A stretch of 64,000 nucleotides of DNA from Echinarachnius parma (GCA_037951105.1 JBAMJV010008313.1:62001-126000); one strand, 5' to 3'; positions 1 to 12,023 are shown, numbered from the stretch's first letter. The notes: a model not told the origin generated them from the letters alone. Numbers and translations: made by a program.

Positions 1-280
1 TAGACTTGGAATTGAGGTTGAGTGCAAAACAAAACAATGGAATGATGATATTCTATAACATCAAGGACTGCGAAATGGTGAATACGATTATAAAACAAGT
101 TGATTTCAAATATGAAACGTTTGTAAATTTGTATTCAAAATAGCAATGGGTGGCATCCATTCCTGAACAGAAATAATACTAGTTTGTTGGCTAATAGTGA
201 CGTCTATTATAACTAGTATTTAAAAAAATTGCATTGTAGTTTCCTTATTTGTAAAATACACAGAGTATGCAACTGTATGT
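1..280. other. intergenic, no feature seen
   Basis: AT-rich sequence without a supportable ORF, RNA gene or terminal-repeat structure. Confidence 0.5.
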
Positions 281-476
281 TACTGTAAACGTGGTAATGT
301 TCGCGGTGCATTCATTTTCGCGGATTTCGCACTGAAGTCGATGTCTGCGAATATTAAAACCCGCGAATATAAATGCGCGACTTGCAATGCGTGTGAACAC
401 TTAAAAAAGCTGTGAATCTGTTTTTGTGTCGCTCAGCGCGAAATATTACTCGGGCGAAATAACAATGTTTACAGTA
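281..476. mobile_element. MITE with TACTGTAAAC inverted ends
   Basis: A 196-bp segment begins TACTGTAAAC (281-290) and ends with its exact reverse complement GTTTACAGTA (467-476). The interior is rich in CGCGAATAT-type words in both orientations, so it can fold back on itself. The outermost TA on each side may be a Tc1/mariner-type TA target duplication. No coding capacity. The superfamily is inference from the TA ends only. Confidence 0.6.
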
Positions 477-1116
477 ATTACAAGCAGGGGTGTATGTGAA
501 TGTACATATTTTACATTTTTGTTTATTATTCCTGTAAAAATAACTCTAGTACTTAATAATGTTGGTTATTTCAAATACGGTCACCTGTCACACACACAAA
601 AAAGGTAAAATCTATTTTTATCGTTCTTTTACTCTTTCTTATGAACAAATTGCATTACTCAAGTTCTGATGCACTAAACCTGAGAAATTATGTCAAAACT
701 TTCCTCTTTAAACAGGATGTATATTTGAGAGGTACATTTGTACATGTACATGTATGTTCCCTTTTCTTTCTATTTTTAGGAATGTACAATGTATATTTAT
801 TTACTGTTACTTCCTGATAAAGAATGGATGTACACATGCATACATGTAGCAATTATCTAAAGAACTTGTAAACAGCACTAACAGATCTATGACATTGAAC
901 TAATCAGTAAATAACATGCAAATCCATCTTGTTTGCACTTACATATGTACAGTAATACAGTATGCATTGGTAGCAATGACCAACTGTGATTTTATTCATA
1001 TGAAAAGTTCTTTATTCAGTGAAGCCATAAATGAATGCCTTTTTAACGAATTGAAATCAAATAGAATTACAAATCTATACATTTGTACATCACAGATAAA
1101 TACAGACTTCACACTG
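477..1116. other. intergenic, no feature seen
   Basis: AT-rich with frequent TACATGTA words. Only short ORFs, none with a recognisable product. The LTR element begins at its right edge. Confidence 0.5.
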
Positions 1117-1300
1117 CGCCAGTATGAGTTAATTGTGTTCAATTAGTTGTAATGTGTTTGCCACATGTGGCGTTCCATAGATGGTATTGTTATGCATGTT
1201 ATGCATTGAGATTACCGTTGACGTTGTCTCGGTCGCGGCTAATAAACAACTCCTAACCTGTACACTTGATCGTCTGATGTTTCATCTTTCTTTCCTGGCG
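1117..1300 (+). repeat. 5' LTR
   Basis: This 184-bp copy starts CGCCAG and ends CTGGCG, a perfect 6-bp terminal inverted repeat. It contains an AATAAA (in GCTAATAAACAAC) that could serve as the element's polyadenylation signal. It is nearly identical to 5062-5245. Confidence 0.85.
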
Positions 1301-1320
1301 TGGTGACTCGCGGTGGGATT
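1301..1320 (+). other. tRNA primer-binding site
   Basis: TGGTGACTCGCGGTGGGATT lies immediately after the 5' LTR. TGG is the complement of a tRNA 3' CCA, and GTGGGATT matches the complement of the T-arm of several Leu or Ser type tRNAs. Which tRNA primes is not determined. Confidence 0.7.
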
Positions 1321-1322
1321 GA

Positions 1323-2798
1323 ATGTACCAAAACCGAACCGGACATGACCTGCCTAGTTTCCCTGCCACCATCAAGGGATGTTCTGACCAGATTTTCCAA
1401 ATTGGTGTTCGCAGTGGTTCAAATATCAATATGGTGAGTGAATCGGCTGCTGATGAGTTTGGTTTAGATGTGGTGATCGATGATTTTGGTTATCTTGATC
1501 CTGATCAGTCTCTCCCCATACGTCAGTCGAGTATCATAGGCCTCACGTGTTTCTTATTAATTCATGATAAACAAGTTGATCTTTGGTTCGACGGTTTTGT
1601 TGTTTGTGATGACGTCATGGATGGCATTGGTGTTGACGTTATGGTTGGTGCTCCCTTCATGGAGCTTAACGACGTATTGATTAGGCCACGTAGACACCAG
1701 ATTATGTTTGGTGATGAGTGTGTATTCTCGTATGATGTCGGTGGTATGGACACGAATACCAGTGCCCACGAGAAACGGAGACTGAGAGCATGTGTGTACA
1801 AACACGAGTACAAGACCTCGCTGTGTGATTCCAGCGAGACTGAGTGTGAGCATGAACATGATGACATGGAGTGTAGAGCGATAGAGAGTGAGGACTCAAC
1901 TGATAACCAGTCTCCCTTCTGCATAGAGAGTTCCTGTGAGATTGAGACAGAGGATGTATGTAGCCAGTCCTGTGTATTCACAGGTGAGTTTAAAGAGGGT
2001 GAGAGTGCACATGCAGACACAGCAAGTGTCCCGTTTGACATGATGTATGTAGATGACTGCGGCTATGACCGAAGTGTGCAGAGTGACCTAGATACTTCAG
2101 TCCCAGATTGGTCGTCTCCTATTTCGCTAAACGTATGTGTCGGATATGATGTTGACGGCCGGTATGCCACTCCCCTCATCGAGTATAACTTTGATTCTCC
2201 TGCTACTGAGCACAGCCCTAGTCCTCCCTGCAGTGAGCATGGTGTCTGTCTCCCTGTTATTGTCAAGGTCGCTGATCATAGCTCCGGTCGTTCCGCCAGT
2301 GAGATAGAGAGTAGTCAGGTCCCCTCACTTACTAGACAAAGTAGACATGGTTGTGATACTCCCAACACTGAGCCCAGCTCCGGTACTCTCCCAACTGAGC
2401 ATAGCTCTGGTACTCCTATGGCCACCACTGAGCCTTGCTCTGTGACCGTTGTTGATGTCGTAGCGGATGTTCCACAGGTGATGTTTGGAATCGATAGTAA
2501 CAGTCCGGGTGTTCTGACTGATAATCCTAACAACATCGCGAGCAGTGGTAAGAACTCTTCATGTGGTCCTGGGTCATCTCCCACCTTGCCACACAGTACG
2601 CCAGTAGGACTTCTACCACCCGATGAATGCGATGATGGCGTTCTATTCCCCCGGAACCAGCGCGCTACCTACTCAGCCCTACCGCACAGGCCCACAAGTC
2701 ACCCATCAGATGTCTGCCTGCACCAGCCTCCACCAGTTTGGACTAACTGGCCTACTGCTGACTGTGACCGTTTGTCTGCCATGATGGAATGTCGTTGA
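1323..2798 (+). CDS. retropepsin-like ORF of LTR element
   Basis: A 491-codon ORF opens three bases after the primer-binding site. Residues about 20-145 have the layout of a retroviral-type aspartic protease: an active-site-like loop (R30-S31-G32-S33), a long middle, then a DVMVGAPFMELNDVLIRP block (near residues 104-121) like the D-(V/I)-L-(A/V)-G-x-x-F-hydrophobic block of gypsy-type proteases. The catalytic Asp expected before Ser-Gly is Arg (CGC codon, 1410-1412), so proteolysis is unlikely. Residues about 150-260 are acidic and Cys-rich; the rest is Ser/Thr/Pro-rich. No Gag zinc knuckle or RT is visible. The ORF is intact despite the missing residue, so the fold may be kept for binding rather than cleavage, or the copy may be recently dead. 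Fold assignment is inference from pattern. Confidence 0.65.
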   Translation: MYQNRTGHDLPSFPATIKGCSDQIFQIGVRSGSNINMVSESAADEFGLDVVIDDFGYLDPDQSLPIRQSSIIGLTCFLLIHDKQVDLWFDGFVVCDDVMDGIGVDVMVGAPFMELNDVLIRPRRHQIMFGDECVFSYDVGGMDTNTSAHEKRRLRACVYKHEYKTSLCDSSETECEHEHDDMECRAIESEDSTDNQSPFCIESSCEIETEDVCSQSCVFTGEFKEGESAHADTASVPFDMMYVDDCGYDRSVQSDLDTSVPDWSSPISLNVCVGYDVDGRYATPLIEYNFDSPATEHSPSPPCSEHGVCLPVIVKVADHSSGRSASEIESSQVPSLTRQSRHGCDTPNTEPSSGTLPTEHSSGTPMATTEPCSVTVVDVVADVPQVMFGIDSNSPGVLTDNPNNIASSGKNSSCGPGSSPTLPHSTPVGLLPPDECDDGVLFPRNQRATYSALPHRPTSHPSDVCLHQPPPVWTNWPTADCDRLSAMMECR

Positions 2799-5039
2799 TG
2801 CCGATGATGACGTCTGCCTTCGTCCGCCCTCTACTGACGCTGGCCGCCACGCTCGCCCTACCTGGAAGTCACCCCTCTGGACCGATGGCCGCCGCCCGCC
2901 AGCTTCCTCCATGGAAAGAGGTCCCTCTCCCCGTCCCCACGATGGAGCCGTGAGCGCCTTCGCCCACGTGATAGCCACGAAGCGTGTCTCCCCAGCTCCT
3001 GCCCATGACATCGCCCCCCTGGGTTCCGTCGGCGTCTCCAACCCCTTCGGCGTGCCTTGGACTCTACCTCCAGCACCCCCTGACGTTGGACTGACTGCGG
3101 TCCCCCATGGGCAAAATCCTCCCGAGTCCCCCTCCACTCCAGGTTGATGGCTTCGTGTGCCCCCCCCCCTTTCAACTGTTTTATAATGTATGCATGCACA
3201 TTGTTTGTAACTGGACATTTTGTATTTCTCATGCAGGATTCTTCTTCTGGCAGTGATCAGGGATGTGGGAGTACAGCGTACCAAAAAAGAAAGAAAAAAA
3301 AGAAGAACAAACTCAATTTGATTTTTTTAACGTTTTTTATAATTATATTTTGTATTATTTGTTTATGTATTGATTAAGCTAATTGCCTTTTTAGGTAGGC
3401 CAGGATTTTGAACATTTTCTTCCCATGGGCACTCTCACACCCCTGTGACACTTTTATAAAGATAAATGTTTTGTGTGTTCTTTTTCTTACAGGGTGAAGT
3501 TCACACATATTTATATTAATGTTATAATTTGCTGTTGGGATAATTGTTTTTGACCGTAGTTGAGAAATACGTAACTTATTTCTTTTTATTCCTTATGTTT
3601 ATTCGGATTTTAATAATTTATGCTAAAATCATAATTGTAAATGCCCACGTTTACTCTGTTTAATTACTAAACGAATGTTTTTTTAATTACTCAATTTGTG
3701 ATTATATATACTCTTACATTTTTTTATTTTGTGGTGTACACTCCATGATAGTATAGCCCTGGCTCAGTTTATTATTCCTAGCTACTTTATAAGCAGGTGC
3801 AAACTGTATTGGTTATTACATGTGCATATGGTGTATTTTGTTAATACGGTGGGAGCCCGGTATTGCGAGATCTGGTATGACGATGTACTTTATAGTGATA
3901 AGGTTTAATATTTTCTTTGGTCGGGTTACATTTTGTTTTGTGTATTGTTAAAAGACTGTGGATGGTAACTTAGTGTCTGAGGCTTCAGACAGACAGGATT
4001 TTATAACCATAGTCCCCAGGATCTCATTGTGCTAAGTTTCCCCTGTATTGCTCTTACAGCCTACTACATGTACTTGCTGTTTTATAAAGTATACAATTTC
4101 CCATGTTATTCATCACATGACACAGTACCTATGCTAATTTTGGTCAGGTGTTAATACCTGTCTGCTGTTTATATTTATTTTACATTGCTGATACTCGTTA
4201 CCCGCGAGTATGTATCAGTCTGATACAGGTTTCTTAGTCATCTTATAGATTGTGTATTTGTGTAAACATTTATATTCCCTGTTTGACAGAGCTCAGTTTT
4301 TCCTCTCTGCCATGCAAGTGATGCAACCCACTGACGTTTTCCCCCCTTTTTTTTGTCACACAGCTTATGTGTTTTCGTCGTCGGTTCTTTACTGTTGTTT
4401 GTAAAATGCTTACGTTATGCATTTTGCTTTTTATGACACAGAGGAGGAAGTGGCATGTGTGTTTGATTATTTGTTCTTATATAATTTATACATTTATAGG
4501 CAGATGGCGTAGTAATTATGATTGTTGATAGCTACGTAGATGTGATGATGTTAGCCCAACCTTTCGCAACATGTTTTTAATTTGTATTGATTCTTGTTAA
4601 TAAGAGTGACATTGATAGGTGGAACAAATTTCTGAAATTGTTTTAATTTGTTGAGGTTAGACTTAATTATGAACGCCATAGTTGCATGTGCTTCAAGTAA
4701 ATATTTTTAGATTAGTATTTTAATGATGTAATTATTGTGGTTTGATGTATCATTAATTCAGGATGTCGGTTATGTAAGTGATACAGGCTCTGGCTTAATT
4801 ATTTGGCTAAGTACTGTTTGTGCTATGACATACAGTCTATTGTTTATTGGATCGCTCAAATGTGATGCCACAAGCTGCTTGATATTTATTGTCAGCTATT
4901 TATTTTAGCCATTACTTTTATTAGTTGATTATTGATATTTCGATGACCAAGTTAAATACACCGATGTTTGTTATCATACTAGCTTGTTAGTTTTGACTTT
5001 GATATTATTAATGAAGTGATGTTATTTTATTCTCCAATC

Positions 5040-5054
5040 AAAGGGGGAAGAAAA
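5040..5054 (+). other. polypurine tract of LTR element
   Basis: AAAGGGGGAAGAAAA lies 7 bases before the 3' LTR. The expected position is directly adjacent, so the gap is slightly unusual. Confidence 0.55.
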
Positions 5055-5061
5055 CAAGTCA

Positions 5062-5245
5062 CGCCAGTATGAGTTAATTGTGTTCAATTAGTTGTAATGC
5101 GTTTGCCACATGTGGCGTTCCATAGATGGTATTGTTATGCATGTTATGCATTGAGATTACCGTTGACGTTGTCTCGGTCGCGGCTAATAAACAACTCCTA
5201 ACCTGTACACTTGATCGTCTGATGTTTCATCTTTCTTTCCTGGCG
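5062..5245 (+). repeat. 3' LTR
   Basis: The same length as the 5' LTR with about one mismatch, ending CTGGCG and followed by CTG. Confidence 0.85.
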
Positions 5246-5636
5246 CTGCAACATATGTAATGAATATTATAGATCTGTACAATCTGTGACTGGCATACTG
5301 TACATGTTGGCTAATACTTGTAAATGTTATGATATTGAATCAACACTAATTTTTAGTGAACTTGAGGGTACCATGCACTTTGTAGAATGTGTACAGTCAT
5401 GTACCTGGTGCAAATTACACTGTTATTGGTATACTCACATACTACTACTACTAGCAATGCTTGACATTAACTTGTTTTCCTGGAGGCCCCTGGGAAAGTG
5501 GAGTCATGCCTTTTTTCTATTAATGTGCTGGCCTGAAGCCAAAATTTACTGACCCCAAAACAATGAATCTAGATACAAAATTTGGAACATATTCAATAGC
5601 GTGGTAGGGCATGTAAAATTAGGAATCCACATATAT
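5246..5636. other. intergenic, no feature seen
   Basis: A short ORF (5286-5552) has no recognisable family. Nothing else is supportable. Confidence 0.4.
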
Positions 5637-8600
5637 GGGCAATTCCACCATAACGGAATTACATTCAGAGACATTTTTTGCTCATTATTTCATTCCCTGC
5701 GCAATATTCTCATGACTTATGTAAATTTTGATACTTAAATAAGTTGCACGGGTAACCAGGCTACAACATGATAGGGAAATGGTTTTATATCTTCCATGTG
5801 TTGTTGCACACTAGACCAATATGTGTGACCGTAACGGAATTACCGGAGAATGGAGTTTTTTTTTTGCTACAAGTTTGCGTTGAGTTTCTCTGAAATATAA
5901 GACACTTTGAAACTGATTTTATGTATTTTTTCTATCTTGATAATGTCAACTTCATTTTGGAACAATTATGTGCATAAACAACACAATGATAAGTTCACAA
6001 ATTCACTTTTTTGAAAAAAGACCACTGTAACGGAATTACACAAATTTGTAACGGAATTACATCTCTGAAAGTTACAAGGAAAACTCATTTATTTTGCACT
6101 CAACTTTTCTTACATGCTAATGCAAACATCAAGGCTATCTAGCACTTGAATATAAACCATAATTTGACATATCTGTAAAGCAATTTTTGAACTTGTTATG
6201 TGTAAAATAAATGAAAATATGGCCAAAATACAAATAAGAATGAAATTTGAAAAAAATATTGCTAAACTCCAGCTTTATTTCGGTTTATTTTCAGCTTCAT
6301 ATTAGTAGGCAAGAAATTAAAAAGGATTGCATCAATTAAATGAAAGAAAAATCCTAGAAACTATGTCCACTAAAGTGTGTAACGGAATTACACAACTTGA
6401 GCAGTGGGATCAACTTTTCCACAAATCGGTACATGAACAACAAAAAATTCACATTTTTAGCTTCAATACTTTTCAAAAATCAATAATTTGACAATAATAA
6501 CCATATTTGAAGTAAAAAATAGCAACATTTTTTAATTTTTCCTTTACTTCAAGAAAAATGGTTAAATTGTGAAAAAAACCAAAGTAAAACAAAAAAAAAG
6601 TACCTACATTATGTGACATGCTAAAGAACTGCACATCATCAATATCAAGAAACATTTAAACAATTTAAAATCACAAACAGGTCAAATAATTCAACTTTCA
6701 ATGCTATAAAGCCTCGTAAACTTCCTGAATATTGGAAATCTGTGTGAATGGAAATGCAATTGTGAATGGGCAATTCCACTGTTACAGAATGACATATAAG
6801 TGATTTTTAGCTCTGTTTTCTTAATCATATTTAAAATTCCTTTCACTTCCACAGTTTTTACAACTTTAATAACTGGCAGGGGTACTAGAGGTACAAATCT
6901 ATAACACTGTAGCGTCAGGAGACCAAAATACAATCATAACGGAAAGGGGTCTTTTATTCTACACTAACTTTGTAATGATTTTCTGCAAAAGCTACCACAA
7001 AAAATTCTTCATTGATAATAAAAACTTATCATTTAAGTTACAAACTTGAATTTGGTACATCTTTTTTCCAGATATGATCTATTTTAACCTCTGAAATTAC
7101 CTTAAGACAAACGAATGTCACTGTAACGGAATTACGCCTGTGAAATCCACCCATGAATCCACCCATGAAAATGCAATTTCTTGGTTACATTTTTCTGCGT
7201 ACAGTCTATAGTAAAGAATTTGTATGCATTGTTAATTTGTATGCATTGTTAAACAATGTATGCATTGTTAAACTCTTACATAAGGACCAGAACAAATCCT
7301 GAATTTATGTGTGTGCGTAACAGAATTACAAACAAATCGAGATTTGTTATATAAACTCTTGTTATATTCTAAAATTATTCTTTTAAAAATTCATCCTAAA
7401 GTGATCTTAATTTACTCTCAAATCAATTTAGAATGTGTTTTCATTCATTTCATGAAATACATGTACGGATATAACTATAAGCATGTATGATCCAAATACA
7501 AAAAGTTGGCATATATAAAATATAAAAATCGAATTGCAAAAAATGAAAGACACCTTTAGGAATTCCCATTTGAAAATGCAAATACTTTGTACATCTTCTT
7601 TGATCTGCATACAGAAGCACACTGAACACTCAATGAATTCTGACTTTATGATAATGAATAAAACATATCTTAGCCTGTATTATGTATAGTTTTGAATATC
7701 TTGAAGCCTATTCTGTATTTATGTTTGATTTTATATGCTTCAGTTTAATACAAATTTACATAATTAATGGTGAGTTATGAGCCCTTAACTGATCAATGAT
7801 ATTCAAATCTACATACAAAATTATTAATATTAAATCTCCTTGAAAGTTGAAGGTATGATTTATATCTTAAAATACATCAATGTAAATTAATGTGAGAAAA
7901 TAAATGTAGAACCAGTGTCATAGTAATTACTGGATATTTTTAAATTTTTGTTATTGTTTTCGTTTTTCCCTTTCTAAAGTACGAACATGAATCTGCTGCA
8001 TCTTCATAATTTCAGTCAAGTGGTTCTTGCTGGAAACTAATTTAATGATAGAACATTATCATCTCTATTATGTTCATGGAGAAATTAGAGAAATTATCTA
8101 TCGTGTATCAATTTAGTTAAATCACCATTGATGTAATATGAAGCATGTGAGGTAATGAGTCAGATAAAATAACATTGTACAGTACATGTATGTATAATGA
8201 CTTATTGTCTACATGGCTACAGTTCATGCTATTTAAAGGGTATTTCTACATTCAGAACAAGAAAAAATGTTATTTTCAGCTATATCATTCAATACCTTAC
8301 AAACCATGTGCATGTAATTCCGTTATGTAACGGAATTACTAATACTGTTACGTCATTTTTGGAAAAAGTAGTGACATTATTTCAGAAAATTATGTTGGAA
8401 GTTCTTAGGACTATGGTAAAGGAAGAGAATTCACAATGACATGACTAAAGAACAAGTAATAAGATATTGAGAAAAACTTAAATCGTTTTATCGTAACGGA
8501 ATTACGATCAAATGTGCATAGATTTAAAAAAATTCTCAAAAAAATATGCAATGAAGTTACTGCCCATGCTTTACAATTTGTGATTGTTACAACATCGTAT

Positions 8601-8864
8601 TGAAAATATGAGAAAATGAGCAGAAACAGTTATTGAATTAAAAGATTCACTTTATTTTCACAAAATGAAGCTGATTTATGAATAAAAGGTCATAAATTTC
8701 TGTTCAATTCAAGCAGAAATATTTGAAAAACCAATCGAGCTATATACAAACGGTTTTCAGTTTCCTAAAATTCAAGTTTTCCTCTATTGATAACAGTTTG
8801 ATTTAGGGAAGATTGCTCAACTTTGAGATGTGGTGTTTTTGCCTTCTCTCATACGGAATTGCCC
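5637..8864. mobile_element. GGGCAATTCC-ended element A, motif GTAACGGAATTAC
   Basis: The segment starts GGGCAATTCC (5637-5646) and ends GGAATTGCCC (8855-8864), flanked by ATAT on both sides (4-bp target duplication). Inside, GTAACGGAATTAC recurs at 5831, 6027, 6048, 6379, 7123, 8327 and 8493. Close variants lie at 5650, 6781, 6933, 7317 and 8851, and an inverted neighbour at 8314-8326. A second GGGCAATTCC followed by a degenerate motif lies at 6768, so an end has been duplicated or a related copy nested. I find no transposase frame, so it is non-autonomous. See elements at 19545 and 22859. Confidence 0.7.
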
Positions 8865-9130
8865 ATATGCATATGTTATGAATCTAGATGATTTTTTTTT
8901 TGGTGACCTCATCATGCAAGCTTAATTTTTGTGGCTGCTAATTTTCCCATACATACTACTGTACAGAAATAAAAACAAAATCATACAATTTCCAATCATA
9001 CTTACTAAACTGGGTTCCAAAAGAAACTTATCACTTCTTCAGAGCGACACACATTAAAATCCAAAGCATAAAAATTAATCATAATTGGGCATAGATTAGC
9101 TACAATACCCCTTAGCAAGCTCATTTAAAA

Positions 9131-10242
9131 CTAGATGGATCTTCGACTGCGCGCAGTCGAAAATGATGCCTCCGCCATTACGCAATTTATTTATGTCAAG
9201 CCCAAATCAACATGTACACAGAATTAATTCTGTCAACTCAATTTTGATGGTACTCTGTCTTTTAGATCTTGACGTATCACAATTATGAGCTATAAGTGAC
9301 CTTGACCTTTGCCCTCATGACCCCAAAATCTAATGACTACAATTGTTCCCTATTATACATTCAGGTATCAAGTTGGATTGAAATCTGATATTCAGTTCTT
9401 GAGATTTCCAATCTCAAGCTACTTTTACATATAATGAGCCCTGTGACCTTTGACCTTTGACCTCATGACCCCAAACATCTAATAAGTTCATTGGCTCTCC
9501 AAGGAACATACATGTACCAAGTTTGGTCAGAATCTGTCAATCCCTTCTTGAGATAACGCGATCACGAGCTATTTTTGCACATATAATGAGCTCTGTGACC
9601 TTTGACCTCATGACACCAAAATCTAATCAGATCATTGGCCCCCCAAGATACATACATGTACCAAGTTTGGTCAGAATCAGTCAATCCGTTCTTGAGATAA
9701 CGTGATCACGAGCTATTTTTGCATATATAATGAGCTCTGTGACTTTTGACCTTTGACCTCATGACCCCAAAATCTAATCAGATCATTGGCCCCCCAAGAT
9801 ACATACATGACCCAAGTTTGGTGAAAATCCGTCAATCGGTTCTTGAGATAACGCGATCACGAGCTATTTTTGCATATATAATGAGCTCTGTGACCTTTGA
9901 CCTTTGACCTCATGACCCCAAAATCTAATCAGATCATTGGCCCCCCAAGATACATACATGTACCAAGGTTGGTCAGAATCTGTCAATCCGTTCTTGAGAT
10001 AACGCGATCACGAGCTATTTTTGCATATATAATGAGCTCTGTGACCTTTGACCTTTGACCTCATGACCCCAAAATCTAATCAGATCATTGGCCCCCCAAG
10101 ATACATACATGACCCAAGTTTGGTGAAAATCCGTTAATCGGTTCTTGAGATAACGCGATCACGAGAACGGGACGTACGTACGTACGGACGGACGGACAAC
10201 CCGAAAACATAATGCCTCCGGCTACTTCGTTGCGGAGACATA
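9131..10242 (-). mobile_element. Helitron-like (HINE-type) element 1
   Basis: On the minus strand it starts TATGTCTCCG, followed by a small GCCTCC/GGAGGC-type stem and a CCGTCC repeat. It then holds about six tandem units of roughly 145 bp. It ends with a TTCGACTGCGCGCAGTCGAA-type hairpin, GATCCAT and CTAG, next to T. Each unit contains head-to-tail AGGTCA half-sites (seen as TGACCTTTGACC on the plus strand). Terminal hairpins, a tandem-repeat core and no inverted ends or target duplication fit Helitron2/Helentron-derived elements. No Rep/Hel protein is encoded. Confidence 0.65.
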
Positions 10243-10307
10243 AAAAATTATGTTTGCTTGAGTCAACAAAGAATAAAATAAGGTGAAATCGCAATAGGTA
10301 ATTTTTC

Positions 10308-10470
10308 AAAAATCACAGAAACTGCTCGCCTTCCGGGCACAGAGCTCGGTACGGACAATAGCCAGTCTAGTGGTTACATAACCCACTTTGAAGTTGAATG
10401 AATAGCTATTGAAAGTTCTGAATAGACCGCCTTTCGTGGAGGTTCGCAGCGAGCAGTTTCTGTGATTTTT
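10308..10470. mobile_element. MITE-like 22-bp perfect inverted repeat
   Basis: The 22 bases at 10308-10329 (core CACAGAAACTGCTCGC) are exactly inverted at 10449-10470, with about 120 bp between. No ORF of note. It may be its own MITE nested in the 9008-10657 element, or that element's subterminal structure. Confidence 0.5.
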
Positions 10471-10659
10471 TAAAACTGACCTGTAGTGATTCCATCGCAT
10501 TTTTCTCTTTTTTGGCAAAAGCAATTTTTTAATTTTTAAGATATACTTCGTAAGGAGAATAATAGCTTACCTGTGTCTAAATATGATTCAATTTGATGCT
10601 ATGGATTTTAGTGAGCGTCGCTCTGAAAAAGTGATAAGTTTCTTTTGGAGCCCAGTTTA

Positions 10660-11684
10660 CATATAATGTATATAAAAATACACATATCTGGCACATACTT
10701 TTCTTTCCATACATACTCACAAAACATAAAGAAGCACACATAAATTGTACCAACATGCCTATATATACATCTGACTTTACTTTTCTTCATACAAAATTCA
10801 TACTGCAACAGGCACACAAACAGGGGCCTAGTTAGGTTTGGAGGGGGAGCATCCAATAATTTGAAAACTTTCAATAAAAAAGAACAACCGGGGCTCAGGG
10901 CAATTAAGCCACCAAAATGCAAACAAGAGCCCTGGTAAATTTGCATTGAATTCAATGTCAAATAAATTTTAGAGTGCTATTTTCATGCAGTCAACCTTTC
11001 AAAAGTTTTCAAAAAGCCCCACCCCCCCCCCCCCCCCCCCCAAACACACACACACACACTCGCACACACAAACACAAACACACAGTGAAAAATCTATAGT
11101 TCTAGTGACTTCCTCTTATCATTATGAGTATCACCTTGAATATCATCAATTGATGACCAAAGAGGAAGCCAGAGCATAAAAAGAGGAGCTGACACTTGAA
11201 ATCCGTTAAAGGTAAAGAGACTTGACGGCGGCGGCGATATTCAGGAAGAAAAATTATCAACAAAAGAAAGATGACATCTCTTTCAGGGGATTATAATTCT
11301 GGACGTGAGAGTGAATCGGCATTTTATCACACACGCTCTCTCCTGAACACATTTTCTCCATTCCCTGCATGCCTGCCGTATCAAAGAATGATGAAAAGAG
11401 TACCTGAGACAAAGAGCAATATTGATAGGGGAGCTCAACCTTACACAGTGAAAGTATTCCAGGAAATAAAGCAGATACCCTAAAAAAGATACACACATAC
11501 ATCGTAGTATTAAGCATCTATGTATTTTCTCCATTTCATACATGCCATTCTAAGAATGATAAATTGGGTAGACAAAAGAAAAAATTTAAATACAATATCT
11601 GGTAGCCCGACAGGAATACGGAAGCTTTTTTTTCCTGTTAACTCCTCGAGTGCTAATGGTGCATATTTGCACCAGACAATACAC
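10660..11684. other. intergenic with C/CA-rich simple repeats
   Basis: A run of more than 20 C followed by ACACAC-type repeats lies at about 11022-11085. Degenerate repeats containing CATTTTCTCCATT recur at roughly 11350, 11525 and 11866. No gene seen. Confidence 0.5.
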
Positions 11685-11800
11685 ACAAATGCCATAGAGC
11701 TGTAATATATCCCAGGCATTCAAAGTGATAAAGGAAAGTTACATACAAATGCCATAGAGCTGTAATTTCCCAGGCATTCAAAGTGATAAAGGAAAGTTAA
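11685..11800 (+). repeat. 60-bp tandem duplication
   Basis: ACAAATGCCATAGAGCTGTA and the following sequence through GGAAAGTTA occurs twice with a 60-base offset and few differences. Confidence 0.7.
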
Positions 11801-12023
11801 GAAGGGTATTAAAAACCATTATGAGCGATGTTAATCAGACCTCGGGAAACTCGCGCAGAACACGCATTTTCTCCATCCCTACGTATACATACAGTACAGC
11901 CATTAAAGATTAAGTGAAAACAAATAAAAACGAGCTGGCATGGATATAACATTTATCTAAAAATATAAAACAGTATTTGAATGTCGCTTAGGCCTTGGTT
12001 TTTACCTAGATATCGAGAGAAAA

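Larger units (their letters stand above)
1117..5245 (+). mobile_element. non-autonomous LTR retrotransposon with PBS
   Basis: A 4129-bp element is bounded by two 184-bp direct repeats (1117-1300 and 5062-5245). They differ at about one base (T versus C in GTAATG(T/C)GTTTG), so the insertion is young. A primer-binding site starts directly after the left repeat (1301, TGGTGACTCGCGG). A purine-rich tract lies just before the right repeat (5040-5054). A possible 3-bp target duplication CTG flanks it (1114-1116, 5246-5248). The interior holds one long ORF (1323-2798) and about 2.2 kb with no reverse transcriptase, RNase H or integrase frame that I can find. It probably depends on a related autonomous element. 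The repeats do not begin TG and end CA; they begin CGCCAG and end CTGGCG. Confidence 0.85.
9008..10657. mobile_element. TA-flanked DNA transposon with long TIRs
   Basis: About 55 bp at the left end (AACTGGGTTCCAAAAG onward) is repeated inverted at the right end (to ...TTTTGGAGCCCAGTT), with TA on both outer sides. This fits a Tc1/mariner-type non-autonomous element. It has been split by a Helitron-like element (9131-10242) and also contains a 22-bp perfect inverted repeat (10308-10470). Confidence 0.6.

Noticed and set aside
1557-3284. Several minus-strand ORFs across the LTR element
   Set aside because: They are antisense to the retropepsin-like ORF or to its GC-rich 3' side and show no recognisable domain.
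5650-8505. Regularly recurring GTAACGGAATTAC as a CRISPR-like array
   Set aside because: Spacing is irregular (21 bp to over 1 kb), orientation is mixed and the genome is eukaryotic with spliced genes. A transposon-internal motif fits better.
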